Origin: Pleurodeles waltl
Taxonomy: Eukaryota > Chordata > Amphibia > Caudata > Salamandridae
Direction of reading: 5' to 3'
Length of the DNA: 64,000 bases
NCBI RefSeq assembly: GCF_031143425.1
Contig: NC_090442.1
Location: forward strand, 421,245,776-421,309,775
Below, piece by piece: positions 10,956-23,282 of the stretch. Position 1 is the stretch's first letter, and each line of letters starts with the position of its first letter. The position numbers and the translations under genes were made by a program. Under the pieces are notes generated by a model. It ran no database searches, had not been told where the DNA came from, and saw nothing but the letters and a program-made list of their open reading frames with translations.

Positions 10956-12382
10956 CCTTGGCTCTGGCCTGGGAACATGGCTGCCAGGACATAATTCCCT
11001 AAGGTCCCGCCTGGCCTAATCTTAAAATCCTACTAATCCTGCCTAATCTTCTATAATCCTGACCCTCCCGAAAACCATAACACCCTCACTGCATCCAGCG
11101 GGTGTCTGGGGAACATCGCAAGAGGTGCTCCTGGTGGTTTACGGGGAAGACTACATGACTTAGAGACTCACCCAGCTTGTTCAGGGCCCTGGAGTAGACA
11201 TGGCCTGGTGAGTGGAGGTATCTCTCGGAAAGGCATTGCGTGGTGCAGGGAGAAACTGTGCTGCTGCCCCAGAGTAAGCTATTCACCTGGAGGAGATCAC
11301 TGTGATGGGGCCTGGCTGCACGGGGTTGAACGGTCGTGTTGAAGGACACTCTACCCTGAGAGACTCCCAGTCTGGCAGGAGGAGCCTCGATTTCTCTCAG
11401 CTCCCATCAGCCATGATGGTCCCGGATGCCCGCGGTTGTGGTGAAAATCATCTCCCTGCATAAAACTGCTCACTCTGACGAACAGGAGCCAGGCCCCACA
11501 GCCATGTTGACTGCAGAGCAATGGGTGGCTGCCCCTGCTGAGTTTGTCTGCCAAGAAACTGGAGGTTTGGTGAATTCCTACAGGGGGCGAGATCAGCCCC
11601 ACTAGGCCCCCGAGAAGATCTGATAGCCAAATCACAGAGGAGGTCAGCTAGTCAAGCGCTGTATTTCCCCCTATGTAGATAGGAGAGGTCTTTTAGCAGG
11701 GGCACCCAATTCAGAGGGCCCACCTTGAGAAGTGTGGATGGCCAGGAAGAAGAGCGGGCTTCTCCCCCAAAGATGCATGAGTGGCAACACCATTAACGAC
11801 CTGAACTTAAATGCTAGCTCTATGCTACACCTGGCGACATTCATCATTCACAGATACTGTTGAGGTTTTGGAGGGGGGGGTCCTTCCAGGTCAGGATACT
11901 CTGCGTGAAGCGGCCTGGTGTTCACAGAACTGTAAGGAATCTTGGTGATCCTTGGAGTGGGGACAGCAGGAAAATCCTCCTGCTGACCTGGCACCCCTAG
12001 GACCAAGCCAGCAGGTTACAAAGACACTAACCAAGAGCCCTGCTCAGAGACAGCCACTCCCCGCTCCAACAACTAGTTGAAATTGCAGTGGTTGGTTAGC
12101 CCAAAGCTAGATAGACTTGCTCAGGACACACTGCTTGGTGACGCGATCACTGCAGGTAGAAAGCCATAGGACTACGTGCCCCTTGTGAGACAGGGGACTC
12201 TCTGAGTAAGAGGGTGCTGTGTGGCTGGCACCGGACCCCAGGAAGTGGCCCTGTCTTTGAATTTGGAGTGAGACCACACCAGAGGTAAACACTGTGACTC
12301 AGAGACCTGGGGAAAATGGGGTCTTGCTGGGTTTCAGTGGGGATCACCATATAGGCTGCAGGAGCTGATTACGGTCAGAGCC

Positions 12383-13060
12383 ATGGGCAAGGACAAAACG
12401 TCCCACACTCATGCTTCTAGTACTGTCATTCAATATGGCACCACACACCATCCTACGCAAAGGATTACGTGCCAGATGGGTGCTCTGGAGGTGGCTCACC
12501 CACCGGCGGAGTCTGCAGAGCTTTCAAGGGCAGAATTATTGACAGTCATTCAGAGTTCCTGGTCAGCATTTGGGCACCAAGTGTCTATCTCTGTGAACCT
12601 AATCCGGGCAGATCTGTGGAAGGTGGCTGACAAGGCCACGACTGCTGAAACCAACATTGTTGATCTCCAGGGGGAAGTGAAGGTCCTCAAGAGGCAGATG
12701 GCGCAGATGAAGACGGATACTGCAGAGCTGGTGCAACGAGCTGAGGATGCCGAGGGACGCTCTTAAAGGTGTAACATCAGGGTCTTGGGGTTCCCAGAGA
12801 AAGCAGAAGGGGCATCCATGGAACAGTTCCAGGAAACCTGGATATGTTCTGAACTGAAGCTCTGAGGCCTATTGGAGCTGTTTGCAGTGTAGGGGGCATA
12901 TAGAGCACTGGTGCCTCACCCACAGCATTAACAAAGGACCTCATAGCCAAACTGCTCAGGATAGAGACTGCATCCTTTGTGCGGCCAGGGAGCCCTCAGT
13001 CCCTCCTTCGGTAACAGTACTACAGATATAAAGCAGGACTATACGAAGCAGGCCCAGGAG
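12383..13060 (+). pseudogene. L1 ORF1 (RNA-binding coiled-coil protein), truncated
   Basis: The first 127 codons are open from an ATG at 12383. The part around residues 75-125 is a heptad-rich coiled coil (DKATTAETNIVDLQGEVKVL and following). A stop at 12764-12766 is followed in frame by RCNIRVLGFPEKAEG, the start of the RRM-like domain seen in L1 ORF1 proteins. Downstream the frame decays. L1 ORF1p is a trimeric nucleic-acid chaperone that coats the element RNA; this copy cannot make it. Confidence 0.75.
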
Positions 13061-13719
13061 CATTGCAAAACATTTGCAGGAGTCAAGTAGAAATGACTCT
13101 TCCTGCAATTGACGTACATGTTACTATATCCTGCGAAACCAATGGTTATATTCCAGGACAAGGCACACTTTTTTGATAGCCTGGCAGAGGTTTGGGAGTG
13201 GCTTGAATTACGGAATGGGGACAGGACCTCAAGGACAGGGGGTAGCAGGAAACAATGCAGGGAGAGCCTGGCCCTGGGATGGAGCCCCATGACCGGCAAA
13301 TGGCCTGAGGGGTGATGGTGTACTCCAACTTAGTTAAGGCAAGAGGAGTGACTGCTATGTCATAAAGGCTTGATTTAGATGACGGTTGAGTGTGAGTACT
13401 CTGAGCTGAGAAGCCCTACAGCAAACCACATTATTCACAGCAATGCCACATTGCCTTTGTGATTTGTTTGGGGAAGGTCGATTTGGTGCCTCATGAATAG
13501 CGTGAGGCCTGGCAGGAGCTTAATTCTTATCAAGGGTTAGCCGGTCTCCGTTGGCTCGGCTGGGTGGTGGTGCAGGTCTGGGCATGCACGTCAGGGTGGC
13601 ATCTATTGGACGATGGCTAGTCTATATATGTCTGAGGGTGGGTTCATGGAGTTGGGTTGGTTTCATTGTTAGGAAGAGGGACAGTTACACCTTGTTACTT
13701 CAAGACCATGATGTGGGGT

Positions 13720-16700
13720 GAATTGCTTAATTTAACTTGGACCGTCAGGGAACTGGGTACAAATGTGAAACACTACAGAATTCTCACATTCCTGAAGAGG
13801 CACAATATTGACATAGTGTGTTTCCAAGAACCCCATCTTACCAATACTGGTGCCCAATGATTTGCAGGAAACCCACCTTACCAATGCTGGCCAAAAAATG
13901 GTGAGTTCAATTATACCACTCATCGTACTCCTTGTATGCCAGGGGCACTTTGATCTGGTTGGCCTCTAGGGTCCCATTCTCCCTAACTTACTCTGAGGCT
14001 GATGTGGGGGGAGGTTTGTCCTGCTTCAGGGCAAGTTAAATGGCCTACCACTAACCGCACTAAACACTTATACCCCAAACACAGATGATCCAGGGTTCTT
14101 TCATGCCATGCAAGACGTACTGCTGCAAGATTTGGGCCCCCCACAATATGGCTGGGCGACTTCAGTTGTGTATTAGATCCCATCCTCAACAGGACACCTC
14201 CAAGAGATGGCCCAAAACCTAACATGACAGAGGTGCTTCATGGGGTAACACACAACCTCGGTCTCCTAGATAGTTGGAGACTGCATCACCCCACCCAAAC
14301 TATATTTACATGGCACTCACTAATCCACAATACCCAGAGTCACCAGGACAGGGTATTGATTTCTGGGTTCCCCGACTCGATGATGTAGTGGTTTTGCACC
14401 TGTCAAGATTCCTCTCTGACCACTCCACAGTCAGTTGTAAGATGACATGGTGGTAGGCGGGGAACCAGAATGTGGCGGATGCCAGTTGACATATTGGAGG
14501 GCCCAGAAGGGCGAGAGGCTTTATTGCGATCACAAAATACACAGAAACAAATAGGGGCTCCACGACTCTTAGGTCCACGGAATGGGGGGCCCTAAAAGCT
14601 GTAGTGAGGAACACGTCTTTGAGCCTAACCTATGGGGTACGCAGGAAATTGTAATTGGAATTTCTTAGGGAGGAAGCTGAACTTGCGCAAAAACAAGCTG
14701 CAGACCCTAATCAACTCGAGGCGGCACAGGAAAGGTAATGTCGCATCTGCCGCCGAATCACTGAAATTTCGGACCAGCTAGGTAAATTCAATTTACGCCA
14801 ATACAGACAAAGATTACTCTGGGAAGGGAAAAAATTGGGCAAATTATTTGCCTGGATACTGGGTAGAGAAACTGCCATTCCACTCATAACACATTTATTG
14901 ACTTCCGAGTGCAAGAGGGTTACCTCTAGAGCATAAATAGCTCAAACTTTCAAGCAGCACCTACAAAGAGTATTCGCCGTTGGCTCGGTGTAGAGGCTCA
15001 GTGATACACTAGATTTCTGTAGGGGTTGGACATCCCTAAACTTACTCCTCTTGTGGTAGAAGCACTGGAGGCCCCCTAAAACTGGAGGAGCTTCAAGCAG
15101 CTTTGAAAGAGCTCCTGCACTCAACAGTGCTGGGGGCAACGGCTTCCTGCCTGAGTTCTACCAAACATTCTCGGCTCCAATGACGCAGAGTATCCTGGAG
15201 GTATTCCTGGAGACAAAGGAAAAGGGAGCTCTGCCTCTGACCATGAGGGAGGGGGAGATTGCATGCTTTTAATACCAGGAGGGTCACATGATGACCCAGC
15301 CACATGCAAGCCCATCACAATAATTAATACAGATATGAAGATATTTTGCAAGCTGCTCACATCACGCTTGATTTCCTATATGACCCAGTTGGTGCATGAA
15401 GACCAGTGTGGCTTCATTCCAGGGTGAAATACTGGCATGAACCTTAAACGGCTCACTTATATAGTGCACGAGGTACAAGACTTTGTATTAAGAGATGGCA
15501 CTAGTCATGATTGATTTGGAAAAACTCCTTTGATGAAGAGGTGGCACAAGTGACAATCGACTTGGAAAAACTGATACTGTGCACTGGGACTATCTGCTTG
15601 AAGTTCTTTAGTTCATGAGGTTTGGCCTTCAGTTCTGTGGCTGGATACGCCTTCTCTACTCTGAGCCAAGAGTGAGCGTTAGGGTGGGGGGTATATGTTC
15701 CGAGGAATGGACACTGGGACACTGCACAAGATAGGGTTGCCCACTGTTTTATTCGCACTCGCAATGGAACTATTGGCAATTTGGTCCCACAAGGAGATGC
15801 ATGCCTGGGGCATTCAACTGGAGTAAATCTGACACATAATCTTGCTTTATAATGATGATGGTTTGTTCTATATGTCTTCTCCTTGGATATCCATACCACG
15901 ACTGCTTCAGCTGTTGGAGAGTTTTGGGGATCTCTCTAGACTGAATCTGAACACAGACAAGACCTTGCTATTCCTGCTTGCTTCACTATCAGGGACGCTG
16001 GAAAGGGAACTGCCACCCCTGTGCCTACTTTGGGAAAAGCCTAATTTCAGATACCTGGGCATCAAAGTAGCTCACACAGTGACTAACCAGCTTAGCCTAA
16101 ATATTGACAGGGCCATGAATGGATTTAGATCCTCCATATAATTCTGGAACACCCTGCCCCTCCAACCGATGGGTTGCTTAGCCATCTTTAAGATTGTGCT
16201 GCTTCCCAGATGTGTGTATGTGTTGCAAAATTTGCTATGTCCCCTTCCAGTGCGGGTATTCAAACAATTAGACTCCTTGCTGGTTTCCCTACTATGGTTG
16301 GGTAAGCCATGCAGGGGGACTTATTGACACTCAAAATGACCTACCCTGAAGGAGGTCTGGAAGCCCCAAGCCTTGACTTGTATTACTATGCAAGGCACCA
16401 AGTGGCCAGCTGGCTGGATCCCGAGGATAATTGGGAGAAGCACCTGTTGGCGGATAGAGTAGAGGCTGAGCACCTACCTGAACTTGTTATGGAGGGGACG
16501 GGACTACCACAGACTGTCCCTCAGTTAGCGCGATAGTGTGAGTCCTGGCCTTCATCTGGCAATATTTTGCCCAAAAAGATTTAAAGAGGGCCCCTTTCCA
16601 CTGGGAACTACCAATTTGTATAGTGAAACCCATCCGAAAAATAATGGAGGATGTGTCCTTTCAAGATTGAAATACGGGCAGCTGTTGTACACTAGGCGAC

Positions 16701-17210
16701 CTAAATCTCGGGGAAACCTTTATATCCTTTGAGGAAGCATGCACCACTTTCACGTTAGGTCAGGACGTTTTTTTACATTACGCAGGTCTGGCCGATATAG
16801 CTAGGTGAACTTGGCCCATGTTCCCAGAGGCTCCTCAGTACAAAACACACTCTGGAAATCCTTCTATCTTGTGGGACAGGCCGCCACTTAATCACATTAC
16901 TATTTAAGGTCATGAGGACAGACAGAGGTGGTCGACTTCCGTGATCTTGGGCTACCTGGGATCGTGACCTGGAAGGGTGACTGGGTAAAGTGGACTGGGC
17001 ACATATTAATTCCCCTACCCACTCCGTCTCCTGCAACCCCCGATTCAAGTTAATCCACTATAATTTCCTGCACCAGTCCTACCTCACTTCCAGAGACCTC
17101 TATATCAAATCCGCCTCCCGTTCTGAGAGTTTTTCTAGGTGTGGGGATGATGATGCGGAATTCTTGCACCTATTGTTGGAGTGCCAGGAGGTGTAAGGAC
17201 TGGGAACTAG
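13720..17210 (+). pseudogene. L1 ORF2 (endonuclease and reverse transcriptase), broken
   Basis: APE endonuclease motifs appear from about 13790 (IDIVCFQEPHL), through GDFSCVLDP at about 14155, to the DHST segment near 14430. The reverse transcriptase is seen at about 15310-15480 (INTDMKIFCKLLTSRL, then EDQCGFIPG) and at about 15847 as YNDD in place of the usual YADD. The C-terminal domain is readable at 16309-16536 and 16990-17196, the latter ending in a Cys-containing FLHLLLECQEV segment. The pieces lie in different frames, separated by numerous stops, so it is dead. Confidence 0.8.
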
Positions 17211-18005
17211 TGGTAACAGACTTGAAAAAGACTGTGAGTATTCCACTAGACCTCTAGCCATCATGCTGCCTGCTGAGGAACGATAGGCACCAGAAAGGGA
17301 AAAAGATGGCATACAAATGTCTGCAATTGGTGGTTGTGCTTGCGAGGTGCTGGGTCGCCATATCCTGGATGGGTACAAGAATGCCAGATGTACAGAGCTG
17401 GAACAATGACATTAAGGAATGGGCCATAGCAGAAGAAATTCATATCAGATCCAGTAGACAGGGTGACAAAGTGGGCAGGGACCTGGAGGTTTGGAGGGAG
17501 CTATGTGACTGACTCCTGAACCTGGGCGACTCTTTCAGCACATCCAACTCAGATGGTAAGTCGGACAAAGAAGGAGGGGATGGAATGACAGTGGGGGAGA
17601 GTTACCTCAGATACAGGCCCAAACTTAAGGTGTCCAAAATGCAGGGGGAACTCAGCCCTGGCGGGAGAATGACATATCACATGATTGATACTCCTCTACC
17701 GTCTTTATCTGAAAAATGATGTTTCTAATAATCTATATTTTGTTGTATTTATGTTTATTAAAAAAATGAAAAATACAGGGTTTTTTTAAAAAAAAAAAAG
17801 AAGAAAAAAATCTCACTCTCAAAAACTCAGGTTAACCATTGTGTGGCCCAGAGGATCAAAGATAGGGGTCAAGTCTTTGGCAGAGATATGTTCCTGTGCA
17901 AGGGAGTTGGGAGGGAATTAACATTGTGAAAAAAATTGCTAAAACTCTGTGAGCATTCTGTTGGGCTGCCAGTCAGAGGAAGGTATGTCTGACTTGCATC
18001 ACTAG

Positions 18006-18680
18006 GGGCCAGATGTAGCAAATTTAAAATTTGCGAGGTGCAAAGTGCGAGTCCATGCGACTCGCACTTTGCACCTCGCAAATTGGTATGCAGTACGGTG
18101 TCTCAGACACCGACTGCAACTCGCTATGGGGTCGCAATGACCCACCTCATGAATATTCATGAGGTGGGTCGCAAATTACGGCCCCATAGTGAGTATAGGC
18201 ACTCGCAAACATGGAGGCCTGCTGTCGTCAGCAGACCTCCATGTTCGTGACTGCTTTTAAATAAAGCAGTTTTTTTTTTTTTTTTTTTAAGTGTAGCCCG
18301 TTTTCCTTAAAGGAAAACGAGCTGCACTTAAAAAAAAAACCGAAACCTTTAGTTTCGGTTTTTTTTCAGGGCAGGCAGTGGTCCCTTGGACCACTGCCTG
18401 CCCTGAAAAAAATGTTTTGGGTCCATTCACAAACTGGAAGTGGTCCTGTGGGGACCCCTTCCAATTTGCGAGTGGGTTACCATCCACTTAATGGTATTGC
18501 ATTCCATTCCGAATCGCAAATAGGAAGGGAACACCCCTTCCTATTTGCGATTCTGAAATGCATATTGCGAGTCGGTACCGACTCGCAATATGCATTTCTG
18601 CATAGCAAAGAGGCATTTGCACCTCGCAAACGGCGATTTTCGCCGTTTGCGACGTGCAAATACTTTGCTACATCTGGCCC
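18006..18680. mobile_element. Hairpin-chain MITE, second copy, opposite orientation
   Basis: Ends are GGGCCAGATGTAGCAAA and its complement. It carries the same series of hairpins as 9034-9752 but in reverse order, so the two copies are inverted relative to each other. The long nested hairpin is at about 18120-18190, the GGCAGTGGTCC hairpin at 18367-18405 and the tandem GCGAGTCGGTACCGACTCGC hairpin at about 18560-18595. Flanking triplets are TAG and TTG, so no perfect duplication is visible. Non-coding. Confidence 0.85.
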
Positions 18681-18718
18681 TTGATTCCTTAGTTTTCACT
18701 GATTTGGAATTATATATA

Positions 18719-19360
18719 GGGCCTCATTTATGAGGCCCTAGCAGCACACTGTGTCACCAGAGCATCATTTTTGTTGATGGTTCAGTGACGCAGTGTGCCA
18801 GCCCATATTTACAAGGCCATGCAAAGCCACCTTGCATGGCTTTTCATGGCCTTCTAAATATGGACCCCTTTCACGAATAACACTGTGTGAAAGGAGCGTT
18901 CCATGGCTGTTGTCTGGGGTGTTCCCACACAACACCCATGGAATCCAACAGAATCTGATGCATTCCCAGATTTACATGTCTAGAAATGCGTAAGATTCCT
19001 ATGCCACCTAAGGAGTGGCATAAGAGTGACACAATGTGGAGAAATATATGTATTTCTCTCCGTTTTTCCTCTTTCTAAGTGTGCTGCATTGTGTACACCT
19101 CTTATGATTGTTTTTGTGCAGGAAGGTGTACCTTCCTGCACAAAAACAATCATTCCCATAAAGCAGGCACCCTTGCACCATGGTGCAAGCATGCCTGCAT
19201 TGGCACATGGCAGCAATTTGTGCACCAGTGGACGGGTAGAGGACAGAAATGCGCTACTTGTTATAGATAACGCACATTTCTGCCCTTTCCCGGTCATGCA
19301 GGGCAGCACAGCAAGGCACTTGCTGTGCCGCCCTGCTCCAGGGCCTTGTAAATGAGTCCC
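18719..19360. mobile_element. Harbinger-type MITE, GGGNCTCATTTA ends
   Basis: The left end is GGGCCTCATTTATGAGGCCC, itself a palindrome; the right end reads on the minus strand GGGACTCATTTAC. The interior has a long hairpin at about 19100-19152 (TTTTTGTGCAGGAAGGTGTACC and complement) and smaller ones (CACCATGGTG; CATTTCTG...CAGAAATG). Flanking triplets are ATA and ATC, so the duplication is imperfect. Relatives lie at 21260-21720, 39222-39858 and 63486 onwards. Confidence 0.7.
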
Positions 19361-21259
19361 ATCGTTTTTTAACGTTCCACATATCCCTGAGTATCTGCCA
19401 CCAGATAAACAGTGCACCATAAGTACTGATTCTTCCACAATTTTATGACAATATATAATTGATTGTGCAGACTACAGTCCCTAGAAAAACCCACACATAT
19501 TTGGTATTGCCAGACTGCAGACATTCAGGGCCACATTTCCTTTGTTAGTTGTCTGAGATTTTTGTTTGTCTGTGTGAAAAACACCACAACAATTTTCATT
19601 ACAACTTCAGGCTGCAATAAAATATTGATATGAAGTTTGTTAGACCAACCTAAGGCTGTTTTTTGGTAGAAAGCTCTGGCACAGAAGCGTAAAAACACCA
19701 TGGCAGTGAAAAGGTTAACATTTAACGCTCAGGTTTTTATAGCCCAATGCAGATATGTTAGAGTTAGGTATGAACCCAGCTCAATAACATTTTAATTTAA
19801 CTCCAGAGACTAGCCTTTCTTTTATGTTGTTAACGTCTGAGACTTGGTTTAAATACTTTCTCTTCTGTTTATGTAACACCCGAGGGCGAAGGATTGAAAT
19901 TGCAAAGCCTATTTCATAAATCCTGCAGGTCCAGTCCCTGAGCTCTAAACCATTTACTATGGCAAAAGGTGCCCATGACGAAATGGTGCTTAAATCACCC
20001 AGATCTCTTTGCTAGTCAATATAAAGCTCATATTCCAGGGAAGATGTATGTTTCTTTTGCATTGCTCCAAAAATAATAAAATCCATGTTTGTAGAAGTTA
20101 CATTTCCTTTTTGCATCATCTCCTGTCAAATTGCTTGTTGCCAATTCTGTTTGGCCTACAATATGGCCGGACGACCATGTAGCTCCTTTTAAAATGTCTT
20201 TACATTTTTAGAGCTGAAACATAGAGAGTAATAGTTACAGTAGTTCAGAGCTAACTTCACAGTTGGACGAGCACCTCAGTTAGTCAAACGTTTGTCTTCT
20301 CTCTAATTTTCAGTCTCAATTCACTTACGAATTGTTCTGAGCTGTTATATTTTTTGCAGCAAGAAAAAGACTCAAAGTATCCATGTTTTCTGTAATTTCT
20401 ACATCCTCTTTAAGCCGCTTACTGGGAGCATCATGTTGTTTTAGGCTGGATTTACTTGCTGGGGGACGTCTTCTAGGCAGGGTGTGGCTTCTGGATCAGT
20501 TAAAATATTGTGTGGCACAGCATATCCCACTGTGGCAAGCCTTCTCCCCATGTAGGTGCTTTGGTTTTCTTTGTGCGGTCTGCAGAAGGAGTCTAACGCA
20601 TTTTATTGTACTAATTTGTGTTGGTAAAAAGTGTGAAAAATATTATATATAGTCCACGCACCATCCAGATTTACCTTGTCTTTCTTTGTCTGCTGTAAAT
20701 TCAGATGGAATAATCTATTAGGAGGTACTTGTCCAAGGGAGCAGTAGGTGGTTGGCAAAGTCAATGCCAGCTCTCTCTCATCCAATAATCTGTAAATTTA
20801 AACATATGCAACTGTGAATTTAAAATCCCGGGCATTCCTTTAGAATGTATTTTTGAGCAAACAAGATTCGGCCTTTTTTTAATGTTAGGCCTGTAAAGTA
20901 TAGTGGGGTTAGAACATTGTTTGTCTGTGCAGCAGTGCGTTTGTGGTGATGGTGTGGCTTTAATATTTTCACAATAGCTGTTATGTCATGCAGAACAGTA
21001 CTTTTAACCAATGCAGCAGTCATCATAGTACGCTTCAGAAAGGTGATTTGAAACCAGTGAATAATGTCTCTGGGGCTTAGAATAAGTAATCTTGAGCAGT
21101 ATGTGTGAGATTACCTGTTACTTTACCGTGGGTTTTGAGGGCATCCCATAGGCAGAGGCCAAGCCTGACATGGAGTGACTGAGTTATTTTTCCATAATTT
21201 GGGGTGGAAGTTGTGATGGCGGTGGATACTGTGGTTAAATGTACTTGTCATAGACTGAT
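19361..21259. other. No gene recognised
   Basis: About 1.9 kb of unrecognised sequence. Open frames of up to 89 codons (for example 20383-20652, plus) have no recognisable domain. I see no element ends or tandem array. Confidence 0.55.
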
Positions 21260-21720
21260 GTGCGAGCCTGAGAGGTGGGTGGATTGTTTTTGTGCACAAC
21301 ATTTTGCAGAAGATTTACTGTGATTTTGCATCAGGGTGGCATCGCTTTTGTGGTGCAGCTCCAAAAGAAAATAATTTTTGTTGTTTACTAAGCCATGCAA
21401 GCCTGCTTTGCGTGGTTTAGTAAATACAAAGTGACACTGCCTTGCATTTCCTCTCTCCATTTGTACTGCATTCTGCAGCATACACAGAAAGACAAAAATG
21501 CCTCTAAGGATTGCTTTTGTGCAAGAAAACAATTCTGCCAATAACACAGGCACCCTTGCACCATGATGCAAAGGTGCCTGCATGGGCACTAGGCACCCAC
21601 AAGTACGCCAGCTCAGGGAGAGAGCACCTTAACTGAGTAGATATGCTGTTTTTTTCCTCTCTCACACTCACGCAATGTATTGCAGAAAATTGCATTGCTT
21701 CACTTAGTTGTGTGAATTCT
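21260..21720. mobile_element. MITE fragment related to 18719-19360
   Basis: The block GCAGGCACCCTTGCACCATG with the following GTGCCTGCAT, and the preceding GATTGTTTTTGTGCA motif, recur here in the same order as in 18719-19360, in diverged form. Terminal repeats could not be found, so this is probably an old decayed copy. Confidence 0.5.
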
Positions 21721-22153
21721 AAGGAAATCTGCCCTTTTCGTGTTTAAAGAAAAGGCAATTGAATGTCAGAATGGTGATGTGTTGCCGCTTCCTTACTTCC
21801 ATCCTCAACCTTGCTGAGAATGAGATGAAGACATTTGTCTGGCTCTATTATTCCTACATTCATCACTTCTACCACAATTAATTTGACATAGTTCAACTAA
21901 GAATACAAATCCATGAATAAAAGTATAGTAATGTGAAAAAGCTGTGATCCATGTTGTTGAGCTCTCTGTGCCATAAGAGAAATATAACTAATTTGCAACA
22001 CCGAAGTTATCCGGAGTGGCCAGGTTTTTTCTGCAACAGACGGGAGATTTTGTTTCCAAAATATTACTGCAGCATATGCAACCGGGTCTTAATATGTGAG
22101 GCTTGAAGCTGGGCGTTTGATTGACTGGCAAGGAAGGATGAAAAAAATGTGTG
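21721..22153. other. No gene recognised
   Basis: About 0.4 kb with no feature that I can support. Confidence 0.5.
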
Positions 22154-22210
22154 TGTGTGTGTATATATAGATATACATATATCTCTCTCTCTACATATAA
22201 ATATTTATAT

Positions 22211-22249
<39 letters not shown>

Positions 22250-22290
22250 TCTCTCTCTCTATATATATATGTATATATGTATGTCTGTAT
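22154..22290. repeat. Compound microsatellite (GT)n-(TA)n-(GATA)n-(CT)n
   Basis: Consecutive short arrays: GT at 22150-22162, TATA/GATA mixtures, seven or more GATA units at about 22211-22247, then CTCTCT and TATATA. Open frames here encode Tyr/Ile/Ser repeats only. Confidence 0.9.
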
Positions 22291-22319
22291 ATATCCCCAC
22301 TGAGCCCTCCTCAACAACT

Positions 22320-22470
22320 ACTGATATGATGGCACAGCACAGAACCATCTGCAGCCAGATAAGTGATAATATTTTATTCAGTGAACACCAGTATTCACCA
22401 TAAGTGCAAACAATTTAATGGTACGGCCAAGGGTTTCGGCTAAACGCCTTCAACTCGGCCTCATATACAA
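22320..22470 (-). mobile_element. Possible Penelope-like 3' region with ribozyme-like motif
   Basis: On the minus strand a GAGGCC...GGCC-GAAAC arrangement (22432-22466) is followed about 60 bases later by AATAAA (complement at 22373-22378), and then by the microsatellite at 22154-22290. A stem closed by GAAAC downstream of an ATGA resembles the hammerhead-ribozyme core (CTGATGA, stem, GAAA) known from Penelope-like elements, but the CTGA part is altered. No Penelope reverse transcriptase is visible. This call is tentative. Confidence 0.3.
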
Positions 22471-22799
22471 TTACAACGAACAGCATTTTATTACTTAGTC
22501 CTTTCACGATTTCAGCACTAGAACCACAACCTCATTCCTGAATATCACAATTTTGACTTAATTCAACATCCATTTTCTTTACTTAGTGATCCCATTCCCA
22601 AACACAACCAAATCCTGTGTTTTGCAGCTTTTTAAACAAATACATCTTTCCACCTAAAATAGTGGCAGTTTCACCCATATTTACTCTCTCTTTTCACACC
22701 ACTTGCCCACATTCATTTTTGGGAGTTATGTTCTGATATCTTGATCATTATTAACTCTTATTAGCAATAAATTATCAGGATGCATCATCTCCAGAAACA

Positions 22800-23190
22800 T
22801 ACACATGAATGTCCATTCAGAGTGCTCCTAATCCGCAGCACATAATCATTAAAAACACGTGCTATATATACATATGCATTCATTGTGCCTTCAATTCACC
22901 GTGTACAACATGCATGTGTGAACAGGTATATTCCAGTAATTCAGCTGATACAACTCATTAGCTTAGTTCAAAATGTAATTGCATATATGCCTCTAATCAC
23001 AATATTCCCAATCTAAAATGCATAGTAACATATGTACATGGGGGAGTAGCTTCCAATAATTCAACTAATGTGACTTATTTCCCTAACTCAAGGTGCAAAT
23101 GCACATATATCTCCATTTACATTCTTTCCAATCTGAAGTGCGTAATGCATAGGTGCAATAACCTGATCCCAATGTCTCTCGACATCCCTT
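22800..23190. repeat. Tandem repeat, unit about 120 bp
   Basis: Two clear units, starting near 22931 and 23052, share in order TTCCA(G/A)TAATTCA, ACT(C/T)ATT, CTCAAGGTGCAAATGCA-like, CCAATCTGAAGTGCGTAATGCA-like blocks. A more diverged unit may precede them. The array is AT-rich and non-coding. Confidence 0.6.
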
Positions 23191-23282
23191 TGGACTTAAA
23201 CACATAATGCACAGATGTAGACAAAAATGTATCAAGGATCATTTAGGGAAGATCATCCTGAAGTACGGTTATATTTATATAT

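Larger units (their letters stand above)
10956..17810 (+). mobile_element. L1-clade LINE, about 6.9 kb, decayed
   Basis: Plus-strand L1 with a 5' UTR of about 1.4 kb, ORF1, ORF2 and an A-rich 3' end (17759-17810). The proposed boundaries come from a 6-bp direct repeat TCTCAC at 10950-10955 and 17811-17816. The match is short, but the tandem repeat on the left continues on the right, which supports the same junction. The coding region certainly lies within about 12.38-17.3 kb; the start of the 5' UTR is less certain. Many frameshifts and stops make it an old copy. Confidence 0.7.
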
